A DNA stretch of 64,000 nt from Mesorhizobium sp. (GTDB lineage Bacteria; Pseudomonadota; Alphaproteobacteria; Rhizobiales; Rhizobiaceae). The stretch spans positions 3,368,001 through 3,432,000 of the forward strand of contig NZ_JAMLIG010000001.1 in assembly GCF_023954305.1 (NCBI RefSeq), given 5' to 3'. Positions 8,374 to 17,169 of this stretch are shown one piece after another (position 1 is the first letter of the stretch; every line of letters starts with the position of its first letter). Both the position numbers and the translations under genes were made by a program. Under the pieces are notes generated by a model. That model was not told the origin of the DNA. It saw only the letters and a list, made by a program, of their open reading frames with translations, and did not search any database.

Positions 8374-8422
8374 GGGACGGCCGGCATGGAACCGGCCGTC
8401 CCCCCGCGCTTGATGCGCGGGG
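8374..8422 (+). terminator. Double-hairpin putative terminator after the DUF680 array
   Basis: Two adjoining perfect stems: GGGACGGCCGG/CCGGCCGTCCC (11 bp, loop 7) at 8374-8402, then CCCCGCGC/GCGCGGGG (8 bp, loop 5) at 8402-8422. There is no T-run, so this may instead protect the 3' end of an abundant message. Confidence 0.5.
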
Positions 8423-8482
8423 CTCATCATGCAACAACTACCGTTGAGGAGTACGCGTAATCCCAGCGCAAGGGAGATGATG

Positions 8483-9100
8483 ATGGCCGAAGCCGCATCG
8501 ATCACGCTCGAACGAGCGAAACAGACCGAGCCGACCGCCGACGGACGCCGCCTGCGCGCCGAGCGCAGCCGCCAGTGCATCGTCGAGGCGCTTATCACCC
8601 TCATCCGCAAAAGCGAAATCCTGCCCAGCGCCGAGCGCGTCTCCGAAGAGGCGAATGTCGGCCTGCGCACCGTATTCCGGCACTTCGAGGACATGGACAG
8701 CCTCTACCAGGAAGTCGCCGATCACATCGACGCCCAGATCCAGCCGCTGCTCACGGAGCCGTTCCGCTCGGACGACTGGCGCGATCAGATTGTCGAAATG
8801 GTCGAGCGCCGGGCCAAGGCCTTCGAATGGATCATGCCCTTCAAGGTGCAGGCCAATGCGCGACTGCTGCAGTCGACCTTTATCCAGGACAAGCACCGCT
8901 GTGCCGTCGAGAACGACATCTCGCGTCTGCACGATGTCGTTCCAGAAGAAGTCTGCGCCGACGACACCCTGTTTCACGCGCTTGCCGCGGCGATTAGCTT
9001 CGACGTGTGGCATCGTCTGCGGACAGACCAGCGGAGGAACCCCGAGCAGGCGAAGGACGCGATGATGCGTCTGGTCCGCGCGGTCATCGCGGCCGCCTGA
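8483..9100 (+). CDS. TetR family transcriptional regulator
   Basis: A 205-residue DNA-binding regulator. The N-terminal helix-turn-helix is in SAERVSEEANVGLRTVFRHF, followed by an all-alpha ligand domain without recognisable specificity. Three consecutive ATG codons occur at 8477, 8480 and 8483; AAGGGAG at 8470-8476 fits the last best. An in-frame ATG at 8429 would overlap the upstream hairpins. Its 3' end is only 10 bp from that of the convergent phospholipase D gene. Target unknown. Confidence 0.8.
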   Translation: MAEAASITLERAKQTEPTADGRRLRAERSRQCIVEALITLIRKSEILPSAERVSEEANVGLRTVFRHFEDMDSLYQEVADHIDAQIQPLLTEPFRSDDWRDQIVEMVERRAKAFEWIMPFKVQANARLLQSTFIQDKHRCAVENDISRLHDVVPEEVCADDTLFHALAAAISFDVWHRLRTDQRRNPEQAKDAMMRLVRAVIAAA

Positions 9101-9110
9101 GCGGTTCGCC

Positions 9111-10496
9111 TCACAACTGCGATTCGATCGGCAGCCAGCGCACGATGAAAGCGAGCAGGCGCCTGCCGATGCTCGCCTTCGGCTCGCCGTAGCGCATCTT
9201 CTTCTCGCCCTTCGAGCGGTTCCACCGCAGCCGGCTGCCCTCCAGCGTCAGCCGGTAGCTGACATCGGGGTCGCGCTCCGCCTCGAAATGGGCAAGCAGC
9301 GCCGCCACCAGGTCGGGGTCTTCGAAGACCACGCCCATCTCGGCATTGAGCGACACCGAGCGCGGGTCGAAATTGAGCGATCCGATGAAGCCGAGACGCT
9401 CGTCGACGACGAAGGCCTTGGTGTGCAGGCTGCCGCCCTTGGAGCCGAACACGGAGATGCGCTTGGGACGCGAAGAGGGGTGGAATTCGTAGAGGGCGAC
9501 GCCGGCGCGCAACAGCCGCTTGCGGTAGTTGGCATAGGCGCCGTGCACGGCGGCTACATCCGTGGCGGCGAGCGAGTTGGTGAGCACGCTGACGCTGACG
9601 CCGCGCCGCGCCATTTCGGCGAGGATCGAGGTCCCCTTGCGGCCCGGGATGAAATAGGGCGAGACGATCTCCAACCGGCGCTCGGCCGAGCGGATCAGCG
9701 GCATCAGTTCGCGCATGAGCCAGGAGCGGAAGCCGCGGCCGCGGACCTTCTCGGGCGGGTCGGCGAGGACGCGGACCTCGTCGGACCAATGCAGACCGCC
9801 GCGCGCGGCGACGAACTCGTCGATGGTCTCGAAGGCGCCGATCACCTCGCCGGCATCGCGCTCGGCCGAGCGGAGCGCTCGCGTCGACCGGCGCTTGAAC
9901 GTCGGGTGCAGCAGCTGCAGGGGGCGCGAGTCATCGCAGTGCCAATAGCGCTCGAAGATCGCAACCGTGTCGTCCACCGCGCCGCCCAGCATCAGCATGT
10001 CGAGGTCGCGGAAATTGGTGTCTGCCTGGTCGAAATACTCGTCGCCGATGTTACGCCCGCCGACGATGGCGATGCGGCGATCGGCAACGAAGGCCTTGGC
10101 ATGCATGCGCCGCGTCATGGCGAAGGCGCGCGATACCATTTCGAGCCAGCGGAAGATGGAGCCGTTGCGCATGCCGGCGGGGTTGAAGAGGCGCAACTCG
10201 ATGTTGTCGTGGCTGTTCAGCGCCAGATAGGTCTCGTCGTTCGATTGCGGGTTGATGTCGTCGATCAGCAGACGGACCTTGACGCCCCTGTCGGCTGCCG
10301 CGACGATCTCCTTGAGCAGCAGTCCGCCCGAGCGGTCGTTGCGCAGCATATAGTACATGAGGTCGAGCGTCGCCGTGGCGCCACGCGCCGCAAGCACCCT
10401 GACGGCAAGCGCATCGCGATTGTCGGCGACCAGCAGCAAGCCGCTCTTGCCCGCGGCGATCTGGTCGTCATTCGCCCTGGTGATGGCGGTGTCCAT
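9111..10496 (-). CDS. Phospholipase D family protein (cardiolipin synthase-like)
   Basis: A 461-residue phospholipase-D superfamily protein with both catalytic HKD motifs: HAKAFVADRRIAIVGG from H132 and HTKAFVVDERLGFIGS from H358, each followed by the expected Asn/Asp context (GRNIGDEYF, LNFDPRS). It resembles YmdC/ClsC-type cardiolipin synthases, which transfer phosphatidyl groups between phospholipids, but hydrolysis is equally possible. There is no clear N-terminal membrane anchor. It follows the endonuclease/exonuclease/phosphatase gene by 47 bp, a common pairing, and is probably co-transcribed. Confidence 0.82.
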   Translation of the reverse strand: MDTAITRANDDQIAAGKSGLLLVADNRDALAVRVLAARGATATLDLMYYMLRNDRSGGLLLKEIVAAADRGVKVRLLIDDINPQSNDETYLALNSHDNIELRLFNPAGMRNGSIFRWLEMVSRAFAMTRRMHAKAFVADRRIAIVGGRNIGDEYFDQADTNFRDLDMLMLGGAVDDTVAIFERYWHCDDSRPLQLLHPTFKRRSTRALRSAERDAGEVIGAFETIDEFVAARGGLHWSDEVRVLADPPEKVRGRGFRSWLMRELMPLIRSAERRLEIVSPYFIPGRKGTSILAEMARRGVSVSVLTNSLAATDVAAVHGAYANYRKRLLRAGVALYEFHPSSRPKRISVFGSKGGSLHTKAFVVDERLGFIGSLNFDPRSVSLNAEMGVVFEDPDLVAALLAHFEAERDPDVSYRLTLEGSRLRWNRSKGEKKMRYGEPKASIGRRLLAFIVRWLPIESQL

Positions 10497-10543
10497 CGCA
10501 GCGTCCCTGGAGGCCGCAGGGCGGCCCGCATGAATGATACGCC

Positions 10544-11365
10544 TCAGGCCGCATCGCGAACCGTCTCGGATGCGAGACCCTCCAGCTTCAGCCGGGCCTT
10601 GATCGGCAGATGGTCCGAGGCGACGCGCGCCAGCGGCGAATGGTGCACCTCGATGGAGGAGATCATCGACTGCGGCCTGGCAAGGATGCGATCGAGAGCG
10701 AGCAGCGGGAAGCGCGAGGGGAAGCTCGGCAGCACGGCGTTGAGCGGGCCGAAATGCGGCAAAAGCGACAGGAGCGACGAGCGCGTGTTGACGCGCCATT
10801 CGTTGAGATCGCCGAGGATGATCGTCGGGCGGATCACGCCCTGCGCTGCCTCCAGCACCGCATTGGCCTGACGCTTGCGCGAGTGCCGGAAGAGGCCGAA
10901 ATGCGCGCCGATGATGCGCAGGTGGACGCCCTTGATCTCGAGATCGACGATCAGCGCGCCGCGCGGCTCGAGACCGGGCAGATGAATGGTCTTGACCTCC
11001 TGCACCACGCCGGCCCGCGCAAGCAGCAGGTTGCCGTGCCAGCCGTGGCTGCGCGAGCCCTGCGGCAGGTGCAGCGGCACGAGGTCCGTCGATTTGGCCA
11101 GCGCCTCGAGGTCGAGCAGACCGACCCGCTCGCCGAGGCGCTCGTCGGCTTCCTGCAACGCCACGATGTCGGCGTCGAGTTCGGCTACCACCGCCGCTGT
11201 GCGCCCGGGGTCGAAGCGGCCATCGGTACCGACGCATTTGTGGACGTTGTAGGAGGCGATGGTCGTGCAAGGGTCGTCGTGGCCGACCTTGACGAATTTG
11301 GGCGCCTGCCTGCGCAGGGCCGCGGCTAGGGTCTTCGGAAGCGTGTGGCGGCGGTCGAGCATCGC
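10544..11365 (-). CDS. Endonuclease/exonuclease/phosphatase family protein
   Basis: A 273-residue metal-dependent phosphoesterase of the EEP fold. Visible motifs are ASYNVHKCVG (metal-binding Asn), ALQEAD (catalytic Glu), GDLNEW and the terminal SDHLPIK (catalytic Asp-His). The family includes nucleases, sphingomyelinases and inositol phosphatases. The downstream phospholipase-D-like partner favours a role in lipid metabolism, which is inference. AGGGG precedes the ATG at 11365; an in-frame TTG at 11428 would add 21 arginine-rich residues unlike the family. Confidence 0.8.
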   Translation of the reverse strand, partial: AMLDRRHTLPKTLAAALRRQAPKFVKVGHDDPCTTIASYNVHKCVGTDGRFDPGRTAAVVAELDADIVALQEADERLGERVGLLDLEALAKSTDLVPLHLPQGSRSHGWHGNLLLARAGVVQEVKTIHLPGLEPRGALIVDLEIKGVHLRIIGAHFGLFRHSRKRQANAVLEAAQGVIRPTIILGDLNEWRVNTRSSLLSLLPHFGPLNAVLPSFPSRFPLLALDRILARPQSMISSIEVHHSPLARVASDHLPIKARLKLEGLASETVRDAA

Positions 11366-11463
11366 ACCCCTATGATGACGAGAGCGGACATAACGCACGC
11401 TCGGCCCGCGGGTTCCGCGGGCCATCAAGTCCGGAGAGTGTAGCTGCGTTTCGCGGTCCGGGT

Positions 11464-11817
11464 CTAGCGCTCGACGATAGCGGAAAAGCCCCCGTAGATC
11501 ATCCGCTTCATGTCGAACGGAGAGTCCGCGGGGTCGAACTTCATGCGCGGATCCGCCATGACTTTGGCGTTGACCTCGTCGCGGTGGGCGCGGTCGCGAT
11601 AGGTGATAAAGGCAAACACAACGGTCTCGTCGTCCTTGGCCATCACCGCGCGGGGAAACGAGGTCAGCTCGCCGTACGGCACGTCGTCGGCGACGGATTC
11701 GAGATAGGCTAGGGCGCCATGGTCCATCCAGACCTGGCAGCCCAGCTCCGCCATCTTGCGATACGCATCCATGTTCTCCTTCGGAATGGCGAGAACGAAA
11801 CCGTCGACATAGCTCAT
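11464..11817 (-). CDS. DUF1428 domain-containing protein
   Basis: A 117-residue dimeric alpha/beta-barrel-type protein of the DUF1428 family, recognised by MSYVDGFVLAIPKEN at the start and the VFAFITYRDRAHRDEVN and MKRMIYGGFSAIVE segments. Biochemical function is unknown. AGGAGG precedes the ATG at 11817; the longer in-frame open reading frame would run into the fhs promoter region, so it is rejected. Confidence 0.8.
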   Translation of the reverse strand: MSYVDGFVLAIPKENMDAYRKMAELGCQVWMDHGALAYLESVADDVPYGELTSFPRAVMAKDDETVVFAFITYRDRAHRDEVNAKVMADPRMKFDPADSPFDMKRMIYGGFSAIVER

Positions 11818-12055
11818 GGCATCCTCCTGCAGGTGATCGATACGCATAACGCAGGGACCAGGAGAAGGTAACGGCGGGAAGGCCGTCTCCTGCCGGGTGC
11901 TGACACGATGCGGACGAGCGCTTTGCAGCCTGTCGCTTTTCGCGTATTCCGCGGCTGTTTTGGAACGGCGCAGCAACGCCCTCTCGGGCTCTATGCGGCC
12001 CATCCGGCGGGATTTCCCGTCACCCTGCACACCGCCACCTCGGGGGGAGAACGTC

Positions 12056-13735
12056 ATGGCCGAGTTCAAGAGCGACATCGAGATCGCACGCGCCGCGAAG
12101 AAGCAGCCGATCATGAAGATCGGGGCCAAGCTCGGCATCCCGGAGGAGCACCTGCTGCCCTACGGGCATGACAAGGCGAAGATCTCGGCCGAATTCATCG
12201 CCTCCAAGCGCGGCGGCAAGGACGGCAAGCTGATCCTGGTCACCGCGATCAATCCGACGCCGGCGGGCGAGGGCAAGACCACGACGACCGTCGGCCTTGG
12301 CGACGGTCTGAACCGCATCGGCAAGCGCGCGATCACCTGCATCCGCGAGGCTTCCCTCGGCCCGAACTTCGGCGTCAAAGGCGGTGCCGCCGGCGGCGGC
12401 TACGCCCAGGTCGTGCCGATGGAGGACATGAACCTCCACTTCACCGGCGACTTCCATGCCATCACCACGGCCCACAATCTGCTTTCGGCGCTGATCGACA
12501 ACCACATCTACTGGGGCAACGAACTCGGCATCGACACCCGCCGCGTCGCCTGGCGCCGCGTCATGGACATGAACGACCGGGCGCTGCGCGAGATCATCTG
12601 TTCGCTCGGCGGGGTGGCCAACGGCTATCCGCGCGAGGCAGGCTTCGACATCACCGTCGCGTCGGAAGTGATGGCGATCCTGTGCCTGGCCTCCGACCTC
12701 AAGGATCTGCAGAAGCGCATCGGCGATATCATCGTCGCCTACCGCCGCGACAAGAGCCCGGTCTATGCCCGCGACCTCAAGGCCGACGGCGCGATGACGG
12801 TGCTGCTCAAGGACGCCATGCAGCCGAACCTGGTGCAGACGCTGGAGAACAACCCGGCCTTCGTGCATGGCGGCCCCTTCGCCAACATCGCGCATGGCTG
12901 CAACTCGGTGGTCGCCACGACGACCGCGCTGAAGCTGGCCGACTACGTCGTCACCGAGGCTGGCTTCGGCGCCGACCTCGGGGCGGAGAAATTCTTCGAC
13001 ATCAAGTGCCGCAAGGCGGGCCTGAAGCCGGCCGCGGCCGTGATCGTCGCCACCGTGCGCGCGATGAAGATGAACGGCGGGGTGAAGAAGGAAGAGCTCG
13101 GCAAGGAGAATGTCGAGGCGGTCAAGAAGGGCTGCGCCAATCTCGGCCGCCACATCGAGAACGTGAAGCAGTTCGGCGTGCCGGTCGTGGTCGCCATGAA
13201 CCATTTCGTCTCCGACACCGACGCCGAGATCGCGGCGATGAAGGACTACGTCGCCGCCCAGGGCGCCGAGGCGATCCTGTGCAAGCATTGGGCGTTGGGC
13301 TCGGCCGGCATCGAGGAACTGGCGCACAAGGTCGTGCAGCTCGCCGAGGGCGGCGCGGCGCAGTTCTCGCCGCTCTACCCGGACGACATGAAGCTGTTCG
13401 ACAAGATCGACACGATCGTCAAGCGCATCTACCGCGGCTCCGAGGCGATCGCCGACAAGTCGGTGCGCGACCAGCTGAAACAGTGGGAGGACCAGGGCTA
13501 CGGCAACCTGCCGGTGTGCATGGCCAAGACGCAGTATTCGTTCTCGACCGACCCCAACCTGCGCGGCGCGCCGACTGGCCATGTCGTGCCGGTGCGCGAG
13601 GTGCGCCTGTCGGCGGGCGCCGGCTTCGTCGTGGCGATCTGCGGCGAGATCATGACCATGCCCGGCCTGCCCAAGAGCCCGTCGTCCGAGAAGATCTACC
13701 TCAACGACATGGGCTATATCGAGGGGCTGTTTTAG
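12056..13735 (+). CDS. fhs: Formate--tetrahydrofolate ligase
   Basis: A 559-residue cytoplasmic enzyme that makes 10-formyl-THF from formate, THF and ATP, feeding purine, fMet and C1 metabolism. The P-loop-like TPAGEGKTTTTVGLGDG near residues 65-80 and the C-terminal VPVREVRLSAGAGFVVAICG and MPGLPKSPS motifs are diagnostic; the length is normal. The ATG at 12056 follows GGGGGGAGA. It stands alone; a dyad (13757-13787) separates it from the convergent marR gene. Confidence 0.96.
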   Translation: MAEFKSDIEIARAAKKQPIMKIGAKLGIPEEHLLPYGHDKAKISAEFIASKRGGKDGKLILVTAINPTPAGEGKTTTTVGLGDGLNRIGKRAITCIREASLGPNFGVKGGAAGGGYAQVVPMEDMNLHFTGDFHAITTAHNLLSALIDNHIYWGNELGIDTRRVAWRRVMDMNDRALREIICSLGGVANGYPREAGFDITVASEVMAILCLASDLKDLQKRIGDIIVAYRRDKSPVYARDLKADGAMTVLLKDAMQPNLVQTLENNPAFVHGGPFANIAHGCNSVVATTTALKLADYVVTEAGFGADLGAEKFFDIKCRKAGLKPAAAVIVATVRAMKMNGGVKKEELGKENVEAVKKGCANLGRHIENVKQFGVPVVVAMNHFVSDTDAEIAAMKDYVAAQGAEAILCKHWALGSAGIEELAHKVVQLAEGGAAQFSPLYPDDMKLFDKIDTIVKRIYRGSEAIADKSVRDQLKQWEDQGYGNLPVCMAKTQYSFSTDPNLRGAPTGHVVPVREVRLSAGAGFVVAICGEIMTMPGLPKSPSSEKIYLNDMGYIEGLF

Positions 13736-13756
13736 GCGGCGTCGACGCTCGGGCCC

Positions 13757-13787
13757 AGACCGTTTCCATCTAACCATGAAACGGTCT
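13757..13787. terminator. Bidirectional hairpin between fhs and marR
   Basis: AGACCGTTTC-(11)-GAAACGGTCT, a 10-bp perfect stem between convergent genes that overlaps the first bases of the marR stop codon. No T-run follows on either strand, so termination is inferred from position. Confidence 0.5.
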
Positions 13788-14280
13788 AGTCAGCCGGCGA
13801 CGAGCGGAACGATCGCGCGAGCCTCGCCAGAAGGTTCGCGAGGTCGCTCTGCTCGGACGGGCTGAGCGCCGAGAACCAGGCGCCCAGCGCTGCCATATCG
13901 TCCTCGTCGCGATGCAGCCAGTAGGCTCGGGCAGCCTCCGTCGAGGTTAGCCGGCGCGCGCGCGTGTCGGCGGGGTCCGGCACGATCGTCAGCATGCCCT
14001 TCCGCTCCAGCGCGGTAGCGATCTGCTTTACGTTCTGGTGGGTGGTCGACATTGCCTTCGCGGCGTCGCCGAGCGTCGGCGAGCCGGTGCCGACTATGGT
14101 GAGAAGGACAGCTTGCTGACTGGTCAGACCATCGGCGCGAAGGCGCTCGTCCATCAAGTATCTAAGACGCTGGCCGACGAAGGCGATGAGGCGGAAGCAC
14201 CTCACCGCGTCCGCGGCCTTTCCCGCTTTGTCACGCTGCTCCTGATCCAGGTCATAGGCGGGCTTGATCGAATCATCCAT
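13786..14280 (-). CDS. MarR family transcriptional regulator
   Basis: A 164-residue winged-helix regulator. The recognition region is TLGDAAKAMSTTHQNVKQIATALERKG and the wing is PDPADTRARRLTST, whose Asp-x-Arg is the MarR hallmark (short motif: DPADTRARRL). It is divergent from the glycosyltransferase at 14327, with an 18-bp perfect palindrome (14282-14299) starting 2 bases before its ATG. With no Shine-Dalgarno upstream, the message may be nearly leaderless. Autorepression together with control of the divergent gene is the simplest model. Confidence 0.85.
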   Translation of the reverse strand: MDDSIKPAYDLDQEQRDKAGKAADAVRCFRLIAFVGQRLRYLMDERLRADGLTSQQAVLLTIVGTGSPTLGDAAKAMSTTHQNVKQIATALERKGMLTIVPDPADTRARRLTSTEAARAYWLHRDEDDMAALGAWFSALSPSEQSDLANLLARLARSFRSSPAD

Positions 14281-14281
14281 T

Positions 14282-14299
14282 TATGTAATATATTACATA
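14282..14299. promoter_or_regulatory. 18-bp perfect palindrome, likely MarR operator
   Basis: TATGTAATATATTACATA reads the same on both strands and is far more AT-rich than its surroundings. It lies in the 46-bp intergenic space between marR and the glycosyltransferase, where it would overlap the promoter region of both. Dyads of this size are typical MarR dimer sites. Confidence 0.75.
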
Positions 14300-14326
14300 T
14301 CTGCACCTGACCGCAAGGAGCGACCC

Positions 14327-15613
14327 ATGATCTGCTTGATGCCGAATTGCGCATACGTCTCCGAGACCTCACGCATGATCTCGATCTACAAGGCGCTCCG
14401 CGCGGCCGGCGCTCCGGCCGTGGTCGCCACCCACGGCGGCACGCACGAAACGCTGCTCAAGTCCGAGGGCGTACCCTACGAGATCGTCGGCCCGCGCTGG
14501 AGCGAGGAACGTTGCCGCAGGTTCGTCGCGGAAGGGCCGGGGATTGGCCCGACCGACCAGAGCTTCTATTCCGCTCACGAGATGCGCACCTACGCGCGCG
14601 CCGAGGCCGAATTCTTCCGGCGCATGAAGGTCGACGCGGTAGTCACGGGGTTCACGCTGACCGTGCTCCTCTCCTCGCGGCTCGCGGGGATTCCGGTCGT
14701 GGCAGAGCATGCCGGCTCATATCTACCACCGCTCTTCGAGCGCGGGCTGTTGCCGGCGGCCTCGCGCTCGCCGCTCCCGGTCTTCGACTATATGCCGCGT
14801 TCGCTGGCGCGGTGGCTCCAGAACAAAGGCGCCCCACGCCTCAAGATCCACCTCAAGACGTTCAACGAGGTTGCGAAGGAACTGGGCGTCGAACCAATCC
14901 CCAGCTTTCCCGCGCTGCTCCTCGGCGACCTGACGCTGGTCACAGAAGCGCCGGAAGTGCTGGGCATCAGCGAGGCGCAGATGCAGGCGTGGCGGCCGAC
15001 CGGGGGCGCCTATCGCCCCTCTACGCGGCTCGAATACACTGGACCGATCTTCGCCGAGTTCGATATGCCTATTCCCGATGCGGTGGAGGCGGCCTTGAAC
15101 GCCGCCGGACCCAAGGTCTATCTTGCGATTACCTCGTCCGATGCGTCGCTCGTGCGGGGCGCGGCGCGTGACATCGGTGCGGCGGGCGTTCGCCTGATCG
15201 TCGCCGGCACCGTTCACAACCTGCAGGACCTGGAGGACGACAAGACGGTGGTTGCGGGGGTGCTGCCGAGCCACAAGATCATGCCGCGTGTCGACCTCGC
15301 GGTCATCGCAGGAGGGCAGGGAAGCGTACAATGCGCCATGGCCGCCGGCACTCCGTTTGTCGGCATTCCCCTGCAGCCGGAGCAGGATTGCAATGTCCAT
15401 TTCGTGGAGCAGCTCAACGCGGCACGGCTGCTGCCGATGCGCGACGTCGGCAGCGGAAGGCTGACCACGCTCGTGAAGGAGATGCTGGGCAACCCAGGCC
15501 ATAGAAAGGCTGCGCAAGACGTGTCGGCCGCCTACGCGAAACGCAACGGGCCAAAGCTCTCGGCCGAGGCGATCCTGCGTCTCGTCTCCTGCGAGGTTCG
15601 GCGCGCGGCCTGA
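14327..15613 (+). CDS. Glycosyltransferase of the UGT/MGT type (GT-B fold)
   Basis: A 428-residue GT-B enzyme. The N-terminal acceptor domain starts ICLMPNCAYVSETSRMISIY and contains THGGTHETLL. The C-terminal donor domain carries VVAGVLPSHKIMPRVDLAVI and AGGQGSVQCAMAAGTPFVGIP, the nucleotide-sugar-binding signature of macrolide/antibiotic and lipid glycosyltransferases. AAGGAG precedes the ATG at 14327; the longer frame to 14264 would read through the palindromic operator. MarR control suggests induction by a small molecule that the enzyme might glycosylate (inference). Confidence 0.82.
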   Translation: MICLMPNCAYVSETSRMISIYKALRAAGAPAVVATHGGTHETLLKSEGVPYEIVGPRWSEERCRRFVAEGPGIGPTDQSFYSAHEMRTYARAEAEFFRRMKVDAVVTGFTLTVLLSSRLAGIPVVAEHAGSYLPPLFERGLLPAASRSPLPVFDYMPRSLARWLQNKGAPRLKIHLKTFNEVAKELGVEPIPSFPALLLGDLTLVTEAPEVLGISEAQMQAWRPTGGAYRPSTRLEYTGPIFAEFDMPIPDAVEAALNAAGPKVYLAITSSDASLVRGAARDIGAAGVRLIVAGTVHNLQDLEDDKTVVAGVLPSHKIMPRVDLAVIAGGQGSVQCAMAAGTPFVGIPLQPEQDCNVHFVEQLNAARLLPMRDVGSGRLTTLVKEMLGNPGHRKAAQDVSAAYAKRNGPKLSAEAILRLVSCEVRRAA

Positions 15614-15655
15614 CTGACAGCGGGCGCACCGCCCGGGGGAAGAGCGGCTCGAAGG

Positions 15656-15746
15656 CGCGGCGCCCGACGGAATCCTTGTGCCGGCGCGCGAGGTGCGGCG
15701 CTCTGACGGTGCCGGCTATGCCGTGGTACTTCGTGGCGAGTTCTAG
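15656..15746 (+). pseudogene. Possible relic of an Fhs C-terminal segment
   Basis: In the frame ending at the TAG at 15744, the DNA encodes APDGILVPAREVRRSDGAG and then YAVVLRGEF. This lines up without gaps with APTGHVVPVREVRLSAGAG FVVAICGE of the intact fhs gene 2 kb upstream, with similar nucleotides. No start or remaining gene is visible. It could be a decayed duplicate or a chance match in GC-rich sequence. Confidence 0.3.
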
Positions 15747-15912
15747 AATCTACTCATCCGATATCGGCACTCGCAGACATCCGAACATGGAGACAGTCTT
15801 TCCTCCTGCGCCCGCTTGCCTCGATCGATGGCTCGACCGGCCCGGTTGGCTCCGGTGCATCGGACGTGGCATCCTTCGTTCCTGAACGGCGCCGGAATTT
15901 GCAGCGCCCGCC

Positions 15913-16644
15913 ATGCGACTGACAGGACCGAAAATGACCTCCATCACCAACCTCGTCCGCGGGCTGCGCGACCTGCGCGTCACGTCGGCGCCCTTCGCCC
16001 TCGCGGCGATCGCCGGGGCCGGCGTCTACGCCTTTCTGCAGATCGCCGACGAGGTGGCGGAGGCGGAGTTCGATCGTTTCGACAGGGCGCTGCTGCTGGC
16101 CCTCCGCCGGCCGGACGACCTCGGCACGCCGCTCGGTCCCGCCTGGTTCCGCGAGTTCATGACCGAGTTGACCGCGCTCGGCGGCTATTCGCTGCTGACG
16201 ATCATCGTGGCGCTCGTGGTGGGCTACCTTCTCCTCGCCCGCATGTTCGGGCCGGCGCTGTTCACCTTGATTGCGATCGTTTCGGGCACTGCCGTGAGCC
16301 AGCTTCTCAAGGTGCTTTACGACCGGCCGCGCCCGGACCTTGTCGAACAGCTGGTGACCGTGCACACGGCGAGCTTCCCGAGCGGCCACGCGGCGATGAG
16401 CGCGGTCGTCTATCTGACGCTCGCCTCGCTGATCGTCCGGCTGGTCGATTCGACGCCGATCCGCATCTATGTCCTGGCTGTGGCATTGCTGCTTACGGTC
16501 TCGATCGGCATCAGCCGGGTCTATCTCGGCGTTCACTGGCCGAGCGACGTCGCCGCCGGCTGGGCTTTCGGGGTCGCCTGGGCGAGTCTCTCCTGGCTCG
16601 CCATCGCCGCATTGAGATACTGGCGCAACAGGCAGGGAAGCTGA
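15913..16644 (+). CDS. PAP2 family phosphatase (membrane lipid phosphatase)
   Basis: A 243-residue inner-membrane protein with about six hydrophobic segments and the three PAP2 motifs: KVLYDRPRP, PSGHAAMS and SRVYLGVHWPSDVAAG. The catalytic histidines of motifs 2 and 3 are present. The family dephosphorylates lipid phosphates such as phosphatidic acid or undecaprenyl diphosphate at the periplasmic face; which one is unknown. An alternative ATG lies at 15934. No close operon partner. Confidence 0.88.
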   Translation: MRLTGPKMTSITNLVRGLRDLRVTSAPFALAAIAGAGVYAFLQIADEVAEAEFDRFDRALLLALRRPDDLGTPLGPAWFREFMTELTALGGYSLLTIIVALVVGYLLLARMFGPALFTLIAIVSGTAVSQLLKVLYDRPRPDLVEQLVTVHTASFPSGHAAMSAVVYLTLASLIVRLVDSTPIRIYVLAVALLLTVSIGISRVYLGVHWPSDVAAGWAFGVAWASLSWLAIAALRYWRNRQGS

Positions 16645-16741
16645 CCGATAAATCTGGTCGAACAAGGCCCGGCCTCGATGGCGCCTTGCTCGGCTCGCTG
16701 CTATTGTTTCTCTCGGGGTATTATTCGCAGGGGAGGGAAAC

Positions 16742-17116
16742 ATGCGGGGAATTGCCTTTTGGTTCTTTGGTTCGGCCGTCGTCTATGTCACGGCCGGCAT
16801 GCTGTTCGGCATCTGGATGTCGGCGTCGCACGACCATACGCTCGCTCCGGCGCACGGCCATCTCAACCTCGTCGGCTGGGTGACGATGGGCCTGTTCGGC
16901 ATCTACTACCATCTGGTGCCGGCGGCGGCGGCAAACCCGCTGGCGAAGATCCATTTCGCACTTGCAACCCTCGCCGTCTGGCTGATGTTCCCGGGCATCA
17001 TCCTGGCTATCCAGGAGCGGACCGAGCTTCTCGCCATACTGGGTTCCTTCGCGGCGCTGCTGTCGATGCTCACCTTCCTGTTCACGGTGGTGCGGACGCG
17101 GGCGTCGACGGCATAG
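16742..17116 (+). CDS. Small membrane protein resembling a heme-copper oxidase subunit I fragment
   Basis: A 124-residue protein with four hydrophobic segments. HDHTLAPAHGHLNLVGWVTMGLFG resembles the helix of cytochrome oxidase subunit I/NorB proteins that carries a heme-ligand histidine (key part: AHGHLNLVGW). Stand-alone proteins of this size are often labelled cytochrome-c oxidase, but one such helix bundle cannot be a complete oxidase. GGGAGGGAA precedes the ATG. Function unknown. Confidence 0.6.
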   Translation: MRGIAFWFFGSAVVYVTAGMLFGIWMSASHDHTLAPAHGHLNLVGWVTMGLFGIYYHLVPAAAANPLAKIHFALATLAVWLMFPGIILAIQERTELLAILGSFAALLSMLTFLFTVVRTRASTA

Positions 17117-17133
17117 GCGCTTCGATTCTCCAG

Positions 17134-17162
17134 TTGCGCATGGCCGCGTTCGCGGCTATGCG
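17134..17162 (+). promoter_or_regulatory. Predicted trpL-trpE(G) promoter
   Basis: TTGCGC (17134-17139) and TATGCG (17157-17162) are separated by 17 bp. Seven bases after the -10 box comes the A of the trpL ATG at 17170, so transcription would begin at or next to the start codon. Confidence 0.55.
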
Positions 17163-17169
17163 TTCCATC

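Noticed and set aside
12020..13777. Long open frame (585 codons) on the minus strand opposite fhs
   Set aside because: It is a GC-rich mirror frame of a highly conserved gene, Arg/His/Ala-rich with no motifs.
15676..15885. Sixty-nine-codon frame after the glycosyltransferase
   Set aside because: No ribosome-binding site or family; only the Fhs-like match in a different frame is of interest.
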